Below are positions 11,103 to 22,161 of a stretch of DNA of 64,000 nt, piece after piece. The first letter of the stretch is position 1, and every line of letters begins with the position of its first letter. The DNA comes from Candolleomyces eurysporus (lineage: Eukaryota > Basidiomycota > Agaricomycetes > Agaricales > Psathyrellaceae), in assembly GCA_027579435.1 (NCBI GenBank), contig JANBPK010000725.1, forward strand, positions 248,001-312,000, read 5' to 3'. The position numbers were made by a program, and so were the translations under genes. Below the pieces are notes generated by a model. The model did no database searches. It saw nothing but the letters and a program-made list of their open reading frames with translations, and was not told the DNA's origin.

Positions 11103-12010
11103 AGACCTAGGAGATTGGGGATCTCTATGGTTCCAAATAGCCCCTGACCTTTCAAGCCTTTAACCACACGACAAAGCGAGTGCAGAACCACGCTGGTTGG
11201 GAGCCTCCTCGTGCTAAACCGGGACTACGGTATCCCCAACTCTCGAATATCTCTAACCTACCCGCTACGCTGCTGGGGCGAGCACGCATTGGGACCGGCA
11301 AGCTGGTGGGGCGTTATCAAGGTGTCCGATTATTACTCTCTTTCTCAGCGGATGGCTCTCTGGGAAGCCCCCGCCCCGCCCTGAGCGCCCGCGGTCATCC
11401 ATATGACAGCTACAATACAAATTTGGTGGTGAGAGATCTCTAAACCATATGTGCAACACGAGTACCAGTGAGCTATGCACACAGCCCGCTCCTTCCTTTG
11501 TGACTTGTCACAAATATAGAGTCTTCCAGAGAATCCACTTCCTTTTCGCGACAATATAGTAGATAGTAGAATGTCGGTGGTTCAATGCCACCCAGCCCAG
11601 GTCCGTACTGCCTTAGGCTTCGATGTCATACAGCGCCCCTGTCCTCTCGCTGCTTTGGGCATGGGTTACGGCGCGATGATATATCTATATCAGGACGAAA
11701 CTGCGGTGTACAGTGCAAGCATTGGCCGTGGAATTCTGGAAGAGCTCACGAATACGGCAGCGTACGACACTTATGGTAACGGCCCCAAACGCCGCCGTCA
11801 AGATAGCGCTGATTGATGATCTAGTATATATGGGAGAAACAAAGCAAACCATATTTTTGACATTTTACCCTTGACTGCCAGAACATCAAGCCCCCCACCC
11901 CGCAACATGCTTAACCTACACATTGGCATGTCTGCTCAGTCGTCTAGGTGAGGTTTCTCAAGACCCCTTGTACTGAAATGCTCTGACAAGGAAACAGATT
12001 CCTGCGCACG
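11103..12010. other. 5' flank of coiled-coil gene 1 (unit A)
   Basis: This stretch resumes homology to the 5' flanks at 15690-16523 and 21330-22161, for example the shared CCCGCTA-GCTG-TGGGGCGA stretch near 11260. No gene is supported here. A short ORF at 11571-11816 is not conserved in the other two units. Confidence 0.5.
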
Positions 12011-12664
12011 ATGGTGTTCACGATTGACGCCATGGCTAAATTGAGCCCCCGCTTTCGTTGGGGTATTTGTGTTCTTCTCTCCCTGCTCATCCTACTCAAG
12101 GTCAGAAGGCTCTCAGACTCCATAAAAAGTGCGCGGTCAAAGGGTCATTCGACTGGAAACCATGTACCCCCAGAGTTAAGTCGGAAACCTTTGGCCAATG
12201 GTCGAGGCCTACGTCTCCAGGTGGACCACATCAACTCGCAGGACCAGGTCCACAGCCCACAGACTGTCCTCTCCAAGGCAAAGGAGACCATCAGGGAGAA
12301 GGACGCTACCATTGTCGCGCTACGTCGGCAGTGCCGCAAGCTTCGAATTCGCCAGAGGTTTCAAAATCTCCATGGTGCTGGTTCACAACGTTCACCATCT
12401 GTAGCGCAAAAGAACGCTTTCAGAATCAATCTCGAACGACAGGCTGCGAGCAGACAGCCCCTCGATATTCCAACACGGGAATACTACGAGCATCGAATTG
12501 CTAGGTTGGAAGAACGTTTGGCTGAGTGCCAACTGCTCATCGAAGGCGGGCACTCGGAGGACAGTAGCCCCACTGTGTACTCACCTGCCGAATCTCACCA
12601 CCCCCCTTTACAGGGCGGGTGTAAGGTTCGTGCCCCTCCCATGACCTATTCTAGGTCTGTCTGA
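12011..12664 (+). CDS. Coiled-coil family protein, copy 1 (unit A, short, with membrane segment)
   Basis: This single-exon ORF encodes 217 residues. I do not recognise a named family. Residues 17-31 (WGICVLLSLLILLKV) are a hydrophobic segment, so this copy is probably membrane-anchored, unlike its paralogues. A basic helical region follows from about residue 85. The C-terminal module shared with the copies at 16524 and 22162 has the pattern QPLDI-TRE-YE-IARL-ERLAEC. An in-frame second ATG at 12032 is conserved in the other copies, so either start is possible. The acidic Asp/Glu/Ser-rich middle of the other copies is missing. The gene is probably real because the C-terminal reading frame is kept across three diverged paralogues. 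Confidence 0.65.
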   Translation: MVFTIDAMAKLSPRFRWGICVLLSLLILLKVRRLSDSIKSARSKGHSTGNHVPPELSRKPLANGRGLRLQVDHINSQDQVHSPQTVLSKAKETIREKDATIVALRRQCRKLRIRQRFQNLHGAGSQRSPSVAQKNAFRINLERQAASRQPLDIPTREYYEHRIARLEERLAECQLLIEGGHSEDSSPTVYSPAESHHPPLQGGCKVRAPPMTYSRSV

Positions 12665-13651
12665 GGTTGGGATATTTTAACCGCCCATTGCCCAACTCCT
12701 TTTGAAACCGGATGTCCTTTACAAGTGCCGTCTGTCGTGCGCTGTGCATCCCGTTTGTTTTGTTTTGTTCCCCGTTCATCGCTCCCCCGCTGGGACTCGC
12801 TTTCGCTTACTTTTGTACCCTCTTTCGAGGAACCAGGACCACCTGGACCATATTTTACATTCCTTCTTCATGTTAATTCGCAGCTAATTTATTCTACTCA
12901 TTTATCAACCCCCTGAATGCCTATAACTATTCGACATATTCGCATTTGCCTGCCTTTTCTTTGTAGCTTAATTGACCTGTGTTCCCAAATGATGTCTGTT
13001 CTTGCTTCCAGTAAGCATTAATCAATGTACTGCGATACCCATGTAGCTGTCCTAGTAACAGGAAGAGCACCCCTTGTCTGCCCACGCATCATATCGCACA
13101 CAGCAAACAATTTTGATGTGTGAGATTCCTAGAGATCCTCTCTGTGATCCAGCCAGTCAGAATTGTGTATCAGCGAGGCAACGGCGTTCTACTTCAATCT
13201 CTACGCTCTCCTAGGAGACTAACGCATATCATCTGTCCTCGAAGCCATTTACAGGAAGACATATTAGTGGGCGTGTCGGGAGCTCGAAAGCTCTGGGCGC
13301 TTGGCGCTTAGCTAACCTAAATCAAGCAGGCGCTCGTGGTCGACGAAAGAATATCGACCTGTGCTTAAGTCAACGCCATGGGCTAGCTTGCAGAAGTTCC
13401 ATAATGGGGAGGAGACGTGGCTAGCATCGGTGCATTGCGGATGCAAAGTGACCAGTGTGCTTAGGGCGCGCATTCTATTCAGGAAGACATACGCGGCATG
13501 AAACTATAAAGGTGTCGATGACTCTTGGTAAATCCATCCAAACGATTTATTAAAGATACAGATGAACACTCTGAAAAGCTACAAATTTCATATATATGAC
13601 CGAATATACATCTACTCCCAAATAAGCAGCAGACGACATTATACCCCAGGC
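12665..13651. other. 3' flank of coiled-coil gene 1, triplicated block
   Basis: No gene is seen. The stretch near 13280-13350 matches 18365-18435 and 23930-24000 around a common AAGC-C-GGGCGCTT-GCG core. This marks the shared 3' flank of all three coiled-coil genes. In units B and C the flank continues into an extra 1.3-kb block (unknown gene X) that is absent here. Confidence 0.5.
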
Positions 13652-14858
13652 TCAGTCCACTCTGGCTCTCTTCAAGTCTTGGTAATCACGGAACGCATCG
13701 AGAGTAGGAAGGAAAAGAGAAAGGAGGTAAAGAGTGGGTGCAATCTGCCCAAATCCCCACTGATACTCCTTCTGTGCGTCTTCCCCACATTTTTGGAAGG
13801 ACAATGTCCCGTAGCGACGAACGGCTGCCAATTCAACCAATCCCGAGATATACCATGCAACCGGGAGAGCAATCTGAAGCGTCATGGAAGTGAGGAAGAC
13901 GATGGCCAGGTCAACCAGTCTTCGAATATATTGAGTGACTTCCTGGGTCAATGCTGGTTTAGAAATGGAAGAGGCATCGCTAGCGGTCACCGCGGTGGTT
14001 TCACTGCAATTATCGGGATTGATATTTGATGATGAAGGTGATTTCTTGGAGAATAAACGATGTACTGGACTCCAATATCCCCAGATGAGCATGAACCAAT
14101 TCGCGATCATCCATCCTAGCGGGGATCCACCGGGTTTCCACTCCCTGGCAATGCATCGAGCTGGGCGCAGATATGCAGCATCCCATGCCCGATGTCCTTG
14201 CAGTGTGCTGGCTGCGAATAACAGCAGAGCGTGACTGATCATGAGCAACCCTCGACTCCTTTTGGATCGTCTTGGAGTTCGGGGTTGTGTATTCCTTCGA
14301 CCTCCCTGTGCGACCGAGTCCACGCTTGCTTGTGAAAAAGGCAGACGAGTTCTCATTGACAGTCTGCCGTCTTCGAGAAGACGCAGCGCAAAAAATGCTA
14401 GAAGCTGGCTGTTGGAAGCTGACCAGCCCATGTTGATAATCACGGAGAAATGGTACACTGAAAGGTCCCTCGCAAAGTGAATCCATCCGGCCAACAGGAC
14501 AACAAACCCTGTCAAGAGCTGAGAGTCGTTCGAGGTGAATAAGATAGGCAGGAGGAAGTCTTTGGAGAGGCTTTCTGCGGTCTTCGGGTTGATCTTCATT
14601 CGGGATGGAATAATTCGAGCGATAAGATGGGATAGCCAGGCATCGAGGCCATTGGGAGACTTTGATATGTTGAGCAGTAGGCTTGCGGATGCGATGACGA
14701 TGGTAAATCCTGCACCAATAGCGAATGATACCATCCCCTGCACAAAGTACGCAGTCAGGATTATCAGGATTCGTACGGGTGAGAAAGGTGAGTGCGCGTA
14801 CCCCAATACCTGCAATATCGGGGTCAGGCTGAGAGCAGTTCTTTTCACATAAATCCAT
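13652..14858 (-). CDS. Multi-pass membrane protein of unknown function (fungal family)
   Basis: Exons on the minus strand are 14802-14858 and 13652-14737, giving 380 residues. The first exon encodes MDLCEKNCSQPDPDIAGIG, an opening common in uncharacterised fungal integral membrane proteins. The intron starts GTACGC and ends TTTGTGCAG. The second exon carries about five or six hydrophobic segments, for example SFAIGAGFTIVIASASLLL, LLTGFVVLLAGW, LLMISHALLLF, WMIANWFMLIWGY and IALPVAWYISGLVEL. No enzymatic motif is visible. A longer antisense-like frame at 14010-14876 overlaps it and is a shadow. A broken second copy lies at 20096-20545, so this gene belonged to the triplicated unit. Confidence 0.75.
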
Positions 14859-16523
14859 GTTAGAGAGTCCCGGCAATAGATGCGATGAGAAAGTGGGCGC
14901 TGAATGCTGTTGACCTTGATTACGTGCAGCTCAGGTCATCGCCATCAACCAGCAAATAGCGGCAGCAGTGTGGAGCCTTTCATTCAGGAAGTAGGCTTTC
15001 ATCCCAATGATGTCTCGAATGAGATTTAGCTTTATCACTCAAATATGAATGCAATGAATACGTGCGGATAAATCGGCTGCCACTCTGTATTCATTCGAGC
15101 AAGTGTCAATACTAGATATGGTGTTATGCGTCTTTCGTTCTTTGACGAGTGATGTATTTTTGAAAGAGTTTACTCAATGTATCGTCCTCTTTGTGCTTCA
15201 CCCTTCCAGGGAGTAGTCTCCTGTGATAATGTAGTTGGAGGGAAAAGAGTCGTTTTGGCTCACCTGTTGAGCCCAGTTACGTAATTGAATCTCCGACCGA
15301 TAGCTCCGACTCGCCTAAAACAACACTTTCGATATTTCAAAAGTGACTTTATTTGCTATCCACGCCATTCGGCACTCTCTGGGCCTCGAATTCTGGTCTA
15401 CATCAGCTTGCTGAGCTCGTATGACGGCCATGCTGGGGCAGCCACTCATGGTGCCAACAAGTTTTTTCTCTGATCGTCGCCGGATACGTGATTCTTCCCC
15501 AATCTGCCAGTGACTCTCTTCTCTAGCTATCTGTCACAGGTTTCATCTACCAGTCGCTTGCTCCTCTGGCTTACTCACCAGCTACGTAAACCCTGCCGCC
15601 TCAAAGTGCGAGCACGACGAATCTCAGGTTTCTGATCTTCATGCGACACGCCACTTCTGCTTGGATCCAAGCACGAGGAGAACTCAGATATCGATGGATC
15701 TCTTGGTTTCCAAATTAGTCCCTGACCTTCCAGGCCTTCTACCAGTACGCGACAATGCGGAAATACCGGGGCTGGGACTGCGATATTTCTAGCGCTAATG
15801 ACTCTTGAATAGATCTGATCTAATTCTGATCCGCCCGCTATGGTGCTGGGGTGGACAGTGAGCTTGGTCAACTGCTGGGATATTATCGAGGCGGTCATTC
15901 GCTTCTGTCCGTCTGAACACATCCACCTTTGCCTCAGCGCACTTGGTCACCTGAACAGTCTTTGGCAGTTCAAATGATGCTAGTGGCGTTTTGGGCTTCA
16001 TTATGTCACTGCAAGTATCGTACGGCGGTGTTTCGTGAGCTCAGTGATTACTGCTTATTTACTGTGCTTCGCGGTGGCGTCATGATCTGGACTCGCGCCC
16101 ATTTCCAAAGCAGGAGAGATATCGCGACGCTGTGCGACACTGAAAATTCGAGGTCAGAGGCGATACGGATTGGGTGACGTCGAATCGCCGGCATATACGG
16201 GTCCTCTATGAGCTTTCTGGAAGAATCTGACTAGGGCACAGGGGCAAGAAAGCGCGTGCTGCGCAAAGCACAGTGGTCTTCGTGTCGGAGGATGCCCATG
16301 CCTTGTCTTCGTTCCAGATTCACTGCTTCCAAGATGGCGGTGATTGAAATCTGATTTATAGTCAGGAGACAAAGTAATCCCCGTCTCTTTGCCCTTGACT
16401 GCATAACATCCATCCCCCCTCGCACCGAGAAGTTTGCTCTAGGTCAGCCTCCAAAAAACTATCCGCATTGTAGAGGTCTAACAAAGGAGGTAGATCCCCG
16501 GGGACGATTTTGCGATTGGCGCC
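14859..16523. other. 5' region of unit B, duplicated in unit C
   Basis: This is intergenic sequence. 15000-15240 matches 20630-20830 (shared AATCGGCTGCCACTCTGT and CTTCACCCTTCCAGGGAGTA). 15280-16523 matches 20900-22161. A short frame at about 15350-15470 reading SGPRILVYISLLSSYDGH has a counterpart at 20976-21110, but I do not annotate it as a gene. Confidence 0.5.
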
Positions 16524-17654
16524 ATGTTGGGACTATGCCCAAACGGTCTTTGGACGGTTTTGGTTCCTTCCTTACTCTGTGCCACCCTTCCCCCCACACT
16601 CTCCCACATTATATGCGTCGACGTGGCAGCCCCAAGCATCCTTTCACACCCGGACGATATCGACGACTTTCCATCGTTGAACTCCGAGGGGAAGCCCCCT
16701 CCGCCGGCACCTTCACTCAGATTCTTCCGAGCGTGGACCGCTCCTCTAGAAGCACTCACGGCAGAGCCCGTGGAAGAGCCCGCGGCTGACGATGAGGAGA
16801 GCGACTCCGATGAGACTTTCGTGGAGACTGAAGACGAGTCGGCGACTCCGAAGACCTTCATTCCTCGCAATGTTAGGAAGTTCTCGGACCTCTTCCAAAT
16901 TGTGCGGTCGAGGAGCCACTCAACCGCTGAGCGTGCGCTTCGGCAGCTAAGGCGGGGTCGCCTAGTCAACAGTCGGGGGCTGCGTCTTCCTCATTCCGAG
17001 GACGAGGATGAGATGGAGCAGGACGATCCAGCGGCTTTGTCTCCGCTGCAACGTCAGATCTCCGTCATCGATCTTTCCAGAGGATCAGAAGAGCTTGTGG
17101 CCTTGGTCAACGAAAAGGAAGCGGAATTAGCCCAACTCAAACATGCATTGGCGCAGAAGGAGGTGGATTATAGCGGCTTGCAAGACGAAGTTCGCAATCT
17201 CTCAGAGGCTTTCCAATATCACGAGCTCGCCTTCTCCGAGCTCCAGGAAACCGTTGCAGAGAAGGAGCGTAGAATCGAGGCACTGCAAGAACGGCTGGAC
17301 CACGAGGAACAGCAGTGCTGTAAGCTTCGCCGGAGGTGTCAAAAACTTCAGAGCGTCTGTCTGCCCCTTGTCACGCAGAAGCACACCTTCAGAGCAAGGC
17401 CTGAAACACGATTGTTGACGAACCAACCGCTCGATATGCGCACGCGGGAAGATTACGAATATACAATCGACAGGCTGAACGATCGCTTGGACGAGTGTAA
17501 CAGCCTACTGGAAACAATGGGTTACGGAGGCAGGTCTCCTGGCTCAGAAGGCCCCAGCCATGTGCACTCGCCGACCAAAGCTCGGCACCACCCCACGGTC
17601 AAGGGAGATCAGATAGTTCACGCTCCTGGCATACGTCTGTCCGTCTCCTTCTGA
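16524..17654 (+). CDS. Coiled-coil family protein, copy 2 (unit B)
   Basis: This single-exon ORF encodes 376 residues. I do not recognise a named family. The N-terminus is moderately hydrophobic (LLCATLPPTLSHIICV) but is a doubtful signal. An acidic Ser/Asp/Glu stretch covers residues 82-107 (DDEESDSDET). A strong coiled coil runs from about 186 to 275, with heptads such as EELVALVNEKEAELAQLKHA. A second helix with the family motif QPLDMRTREDYEYTIDRL lies at 301-318. The tail contains GGRSPGSEG, shared with copy 3. The upstream ATG used in copies 1 and 3 is disrupted here, so translation should begin at the second conserved ATG (16524). Confidence 0.75.
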   Translation: MLGLCPNGLWTVLVPSLLCATLPPTLSHIICVDVAAPSILSHPDDIDDFPSLNSEGKPPPPAPSLRFFRAWTAPLEALTAEPVEEPAADDEESDSDETFVETEDESATPKTFIPRNVRKFSDLFQIVRSRSHSTAERALRQLRRGRLVNSRGLRLPHSEDEDEMEQDDPAALSPLQRQISVIDLSRGSEELVALVNEKEAELAQLKHALAQKEVDYSGLQDEVRNLSEAFQYHELAFSELQETVAEKERRIEALQERLDHEEQQCCKLRRRCQKLQSVCLPLVTQKHTFRARPETRLLTNQPLDMRTREDYEYTIDRLNDRLDECNSLLETMGYGGRSPGSEGPSHVHSPTKARHHPTVKGDQIVHAPGIRLSVSF

Positions 17655-18640
17655 GGTCGGGATTTTCCACTCCAACCCTTTTTGAAACCCGTGCCTCTCT
17701 ACATCCTGCTCGTCATTGATCGGAACCCTGGTGGCTTTCCCTCTCCATCAAAAGTTGCGTTTTTCTCTTGTTTCGCAGAGTCCCGACTCTGCCTGAAGTA
17801 CCTGTTCCTTTCGTTTCTCTTCGCAACTATTTTATTCTACTCATTTATAACCCCCCNATATGATACATCTATGCATTTTACTCGTTGCACTTATATGCCC
17901 ATTCTTTTCCCCGTAGATATGCTCCATTCACGCTTTTATCTTGTTTCGCAGTCAGGACTCTGCTTGGAGTACCTGTTCCTTTCATTTCTATTCCCAACTA
18001 TTTTATTCTACTCATTTATAACCCCCATATGACGCATGCATTCTACTCGTTACATTTGTACTATACGTCCATTCTTTTTTCCAGTAGATACTATCGCTTT
18101 ACAGTATTTGTCGAACTGACACCATGACACTCATGTATGGCCCTTATTGCTCTGTAGAGCGCTCATTGCGTAGCCTTGTATCGATATATCGCACACCCAA
18201 AAGTAGATTATTTTTCGAGATCCTCTTTGCGATCCGCCTAGATCCGAGTCAGAAGGTCGCCGCGCGGTATCAGTAAGGCAACCGCATTCGTAATCTATAC
18301 TCTGTGCTTCCCAATGTCCTAGTATCTCGCCTTGAAAACTCTGACAGAACTCGACGTTGAGCGCATCGGAAGTTCGAAAGCCCCGGGCGCTTAGCGCTCG
18401 GCTATCCCTAATCAGGCAGACGCTCATCGCCTACGCCTACGAAAGAGTGTCGGGCTATGTCGGACCTGAAAGTCAAGTGGACGTCATGAGCTATATCGCA
18501 GATGCCCAACATATCGAGGATAAGATGCTGTAGGCTATGCGTTCTAAGATAGTATTGGTGAATTGTCAGGATGCGAAGTGCTGGAGTACCGGTCTGCTTA
18601 GCGCGAATGTTGTGTCAAAGCGCTTTCTATTTAGAATTCG
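17655..18640. other. 3' flank of coiled-coil gene 2
   Basis: No gene is seen. The stretch contains a roughly 170-bp tandem direct repeat (17764-18107) and then the triplicated AAGCCCCGGGCGCTTAGCG block at 18375-18400. An N at 17857 follows a run of six C. Confidence 0.5.
17764..18107. repeat. Two-copy tandem repeat, unit about 170 bp
   Basis: The segment starting TCTTGTTTCGCAGAGTCCCG is repeated from about 17938 as TCTTGTTTCGCAGTCAGGAC. Both copies continue through CTATTTTATTCTACTCATTT and a GTAGATA stretch. A related unit lies downstream of coiled-coil gene 3. Confidence 0.7.
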
Positions 18641-18649
18641 CTCAGTGCA

Positions 18650-19945
18650 AGACATACACGGAATGACACCATATAGTTGTTGATGGCTCTTACCAAACCC
18701 ACCCAGAACCTAGGAACTCTTGGAAAAGGCTGTCCTTTCAGGCTGTCCGGAGGCCATTCCAAAGGTTTGGTCCTCGCAGAGTTCGAAACCTTGGGTCTTG
18801 CGATGCTCGGCGGACTCCGCAAGTAAGATTGTCACTATTTTACTGACAGTCACCCACGATGCTGGGTCTGGATGGCAACTTGAACGGCCGCCCTTCAAGA
18901 GAAATATTTGTCTTTGCTCTGGCAACAAAGGATCTCAAGCTTTCAGAATACTGCTTTTTTGCGTCTTCGTCCCCCAAACAGGCCAAGTCTTCGACTTCAT
19001 TGAAACGCCTTCTTTTCTTGAAATGCAGCATCCTCGTTGCTCGATGGATGATAGTAATAACATCGAAGAAGAGAAGAGTGGGGGCGAGACCGCCTCGTGT
19101 AGTAAATTTGACCTCCATCTCCATCAAACGCATCACCACATGTGTTTCTTGCCTATTCCCTTCATGGCTTCGACATACCCCTGAAACTCTGATAGAAGCG
19201 TGAAGGGTGTGTGGAAGGGCTTAGGGCCACCGGAGTAGACTCCGCTTGGATAGAATGTCTTCCTGCCTAGCTCCGTGTGCTTGCCACCCTTTGTCGATCT
19301 CTTGGCGTGGACGTGACCCACAACGGCCTAGATGCGGCTGAGGTGCGCAATTGGCTTTTATTCCGAAACTTCTGTTGAACATTCACAGCACCTTCACTAG
19401 TTCTCAGCGGCCCGGGGCGGTTGAACAATCAGAATATAGGTTTACATATTCGTGTATGGCAGCGCAAAAATCGTCGCTTTCAGTCATATGCGTATGCATA
19501 ACCTGGGCCTTTTGCCTTTCCGCGATGGTTGGCCAGCCATGCACGCTCTCTGAAGTATTGCTCGAGCTTTTCTGATATCCGAGGACGCTACATCCGTAGT
19601 CCCAAAGCTTAGCTCACCAACCCCAGCATATGAACCCAAGTTCAGTGACGCTTTGGGGCTAGTGCATGTGCTCTAGGTCAACTTCCTCTGAGTAATGGTC
19701 TCTGTCAAGTAGCGACTCAGCCATACTTATCTCGTCCCGATTTTTTCGCCGGAATCGCCGTTCTTCGACATCTCCACGGGCCTTCGCTCACGGATCGAAG
19801 GGACGCATGTAGCGGTCACTGCGAATCTTTCATCTGCCCGACATAGCATCTGACAGTGACAGAATGCATCGCTTCGCGACGTGGCGGTTCGGTCGCTCGC
19901 CGTGATATCCAAATCTAACTTTTCTTCCAGCATCCAGTCCCCCCC
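18650..19945 (-). pseudogene. Gene X, unit B copy: unidentified, apparently decayed
   Basis: This block matches 24200-25520 over about 1.3 kb. Several minus-strand frames are shared between the copies, such as SDAFCHCQ-LCRADERFAV near 19800-19880 and ERQKAQVMH near 19490. Similarity of protein-like pieces in a common orientation suggests an old multi-exon gene on the minus strand. I could not join the pieces into one open frame or recognise a family. It may be a pseudogene or a non-coding RNA locus. Confidence 0.3.
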
Positions 19946-20095
19946 CAAGTCCCAACACCTTCGTCCCAGTCATCTTATCATATCTGTCCACCTCTCTACA
20001 AAGCAGGCTGGAGACCTGTCCGTCAGCTCGACCCAGGCCCTACCGAGATTTTCTGCAGCTTTTCAACCGTCACAAACGAGAACCCTCTTGATTCT
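19945..20095 (+). pseudogene. Truncated copy of the cysteine-rich secreted protein gene (unit B)
   Basis: About 150 bases correspond to 25720-25880 of the intact gene. They include the peptides KAGWRPVRQLDPGPTEIFCS and NENPLDSYC. The first 200 bases of the intact gene, including promoter and signal peptide, are missing. The copy ends abruptly at about 20096, where sequence of the membrane-protein pseudogene begins. The reading frame is not maintained from any start codon. Confidence 0.7.
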
Positions 20096-20545
20096 TACTG
20101 CGTGCCGTCTTGGAGAAGCCGCGCGCGGCGCAGAAATGCTAGGAGTTCACTGTTGGAAGTTGTCCACCCCATGTTGATGATCATGGAGAAAGGATACACT
20201 GAAAGATCACTCACGAAGTGGATCCATCCGGCCAACAGGACAACAAACTCTGTCAGTGCTGACAGTCGTTCGATGTAAATAAGATAGGTAGGAGGAAGCC
20301 TTCGGAGACGTTTTGTGCAGTGTTCAGCTTGATTTTCGTTCGAGATGGAATCATTCGAGCCACACGAAGGGATATCCAGGGATCAAGTGCATTGGAAGGC
20401 TTTTATATGTCGAGCAGAAGCGCTGCGCATGCGAGGACAACGGTAAAACCTGCACCGATAACGAATGGCAGCGGGGTCAGGCTGAAAGCAGTTGTTTTCG
20501 CAAAAATCTATGTAGGAGGGCTTCGGCGACAGGTGCGGTGAGAAA
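20096..20545 (-). pseudogene. Fragment of the multi-pass membrane protein gene (unit B)
   Basis: The sequence matches 14359-14870 of the intact gene, for example the shared GGATCCATCCGGCCAACAGG. It has an internal deletion that removes the first intron region and adjoining exon ends, and it lacks the C-terminal half. It is joined directly to the secreted-protein fragment at about 20096, so the junction is a deletion scar. Confidence 0.75.
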
Positions 20546-22161
20546 GTGGGCGTTGAACGTTGTCGACCTTCAAACTATTGGGGCATCGCTATTGACCCCC
20601 AAACAGCGGCAGAAATGTGGTACCATTTGTTCAGAAACGATGTCTTGAATTCGAATGCGATTTGCAATGAATACGTACGCTTAATCGGCTGCCACTCTGT
20701 GTTCATTCGGGCAGTTGGAATTGGCTTTATGCGTCTTTTGATGAGAAGTGATGTATCTCTAGAAGATTTTACCCGGCATATCGTTCTCTTTGTGCTTCAC
20801 CCTTCCAGGGAGTAGGCTCCTGTGAAAGAGTCGCCTTGTCATGGATATGGGCAGACTCCCACTAGTTTTGCTGGTCAGAAAATTCGACCTGACCTCAGCT
20901 CAGTTACATAATTGAATCTCCGATACTTAGCTCCGACTCGCCTACGAGCAACAACATTCCGGCGATATTCAAAAAATGTCTTTATCTATTCTGCGAGCTC
21001 CACGCCATTCTACACCCTCTGGGCCTCTAATCCTGGTCTATCTCGGCTCGCTGAGCTCATACGAAGGCTATGCTGGAGCCGCCACGAATAATGCCAACTC
21101 TCTCTGGTTGTCATCTGACGCCCCAGCTTTTCCCAAATCCCCAGCAGTTACTCTTCTCCAGGTATCCGTGACAAGTTTCATCTATCAGTCGCCTCTGACT
21201 TACTCACCAGCTACGTAAACTCTGCCGCTTCAAAGTACGAACACGACAAATCTCAGGTTTCTGATCTTCATGATCATGCGACATGCCAATTCTGCTTGGA
21301 TCCAAGCACGAGGAGAACTCAGATATCGATGGATCTCTATAGTTTCCAAATTAGTCCCTGGCCTTCCGGACCAACCAGTGCACGACAAAGCGAGTTATCG
21401 CGGAAATACCGTGGCTGGGAGCCTTCAGGGCTAATCTGGGACTGCGATATCTCCAGCGCTAAGCGAACTCTCAATCCAAATCTGATCCGCCCGCTATGCT
21501 GCTAGGGCGAACGGTTGGTAAGTTGCTGGTATATGATTGAGGCGGGCATTTGCTGCTAAATTTCTGGCAACCTCTCTAGAATGTGTCCTGCCCTCATTGC
21601 ACTCGGTCACTCGAACAGTTTTTGGCAGCTGAAATGATGCTAGTGGCTTTTTGGGCTTCATTATGTCAAGTCAACTCAGTAACCAGTGCTTACTGTACTC
21701 CGCGATTTGGTCATGATCTAGATATACTATTAGGCTCGCGCCCTGACCCATCCCCAAGGGAGGAGGACATAGCGACGCTGTGCGACATCGATAATTCGAA
21801 ATCGGAGGCGATACGGACTGTGTGACGTCGCGCCGCCGACGTATGCGGGATTTTCTATTGCGAAGGAAGTGAACTCACTGGAAGAATCTGACTTGGGAAC
21901 AAGGCAAAGAAATCGCGTGCTGTGCACAAAGCACAGTGGTATTCGCGTAGGAGAATGCCGCTATGCCTTGGCTTCGATTCAGAGATCTCTCAACTCTAGA
22001 CCCAAGATGGCGGTGATTTGATCTGGTATATAGTCTGGGACAAAGCAACGTCGTCCTCTATTCCCTTGACTGAGATAACCCCCATCGAAAGTTTGCTTGC
22101 GAGGTCAGTTCTCGAATCGACTATCCGTATCGTATTGTTCTAACAAAGGAAACAGATTCTC
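20546..22161. other. 5' region of unit C
   Basis: This is intergenic sequence homologous to 15000-16523. A short conserved frame at 20976-21110 (PSGPLILVYLGSLSSYEGYA) resembles a signal peptide but no full gene could be built. The immediate 5' flank (about 22020-22161) is shared with all three coiled-coil genes, including a GACTATCCGTA-like stretch and an AACAAAGGAAACAGATTC stretch. Confidence 0.5.

Noticed and set aside
14010..14876. 288-codon minus-strand frame overlapping the membrane-protein gene
   Set aside because: It shares the first exon's frame but then reads through the intron into a shifted frame with no hydrophobic segments. The spliced frame restores continuous membrane helices.
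18840..19139. 99-codon frame as an intact gene in gene X of unit B
   Set aside because: The homologous stretch of unit C is not open in the same frame over this length and no family is recognised; I kept only a low-confidence pseudogene call.
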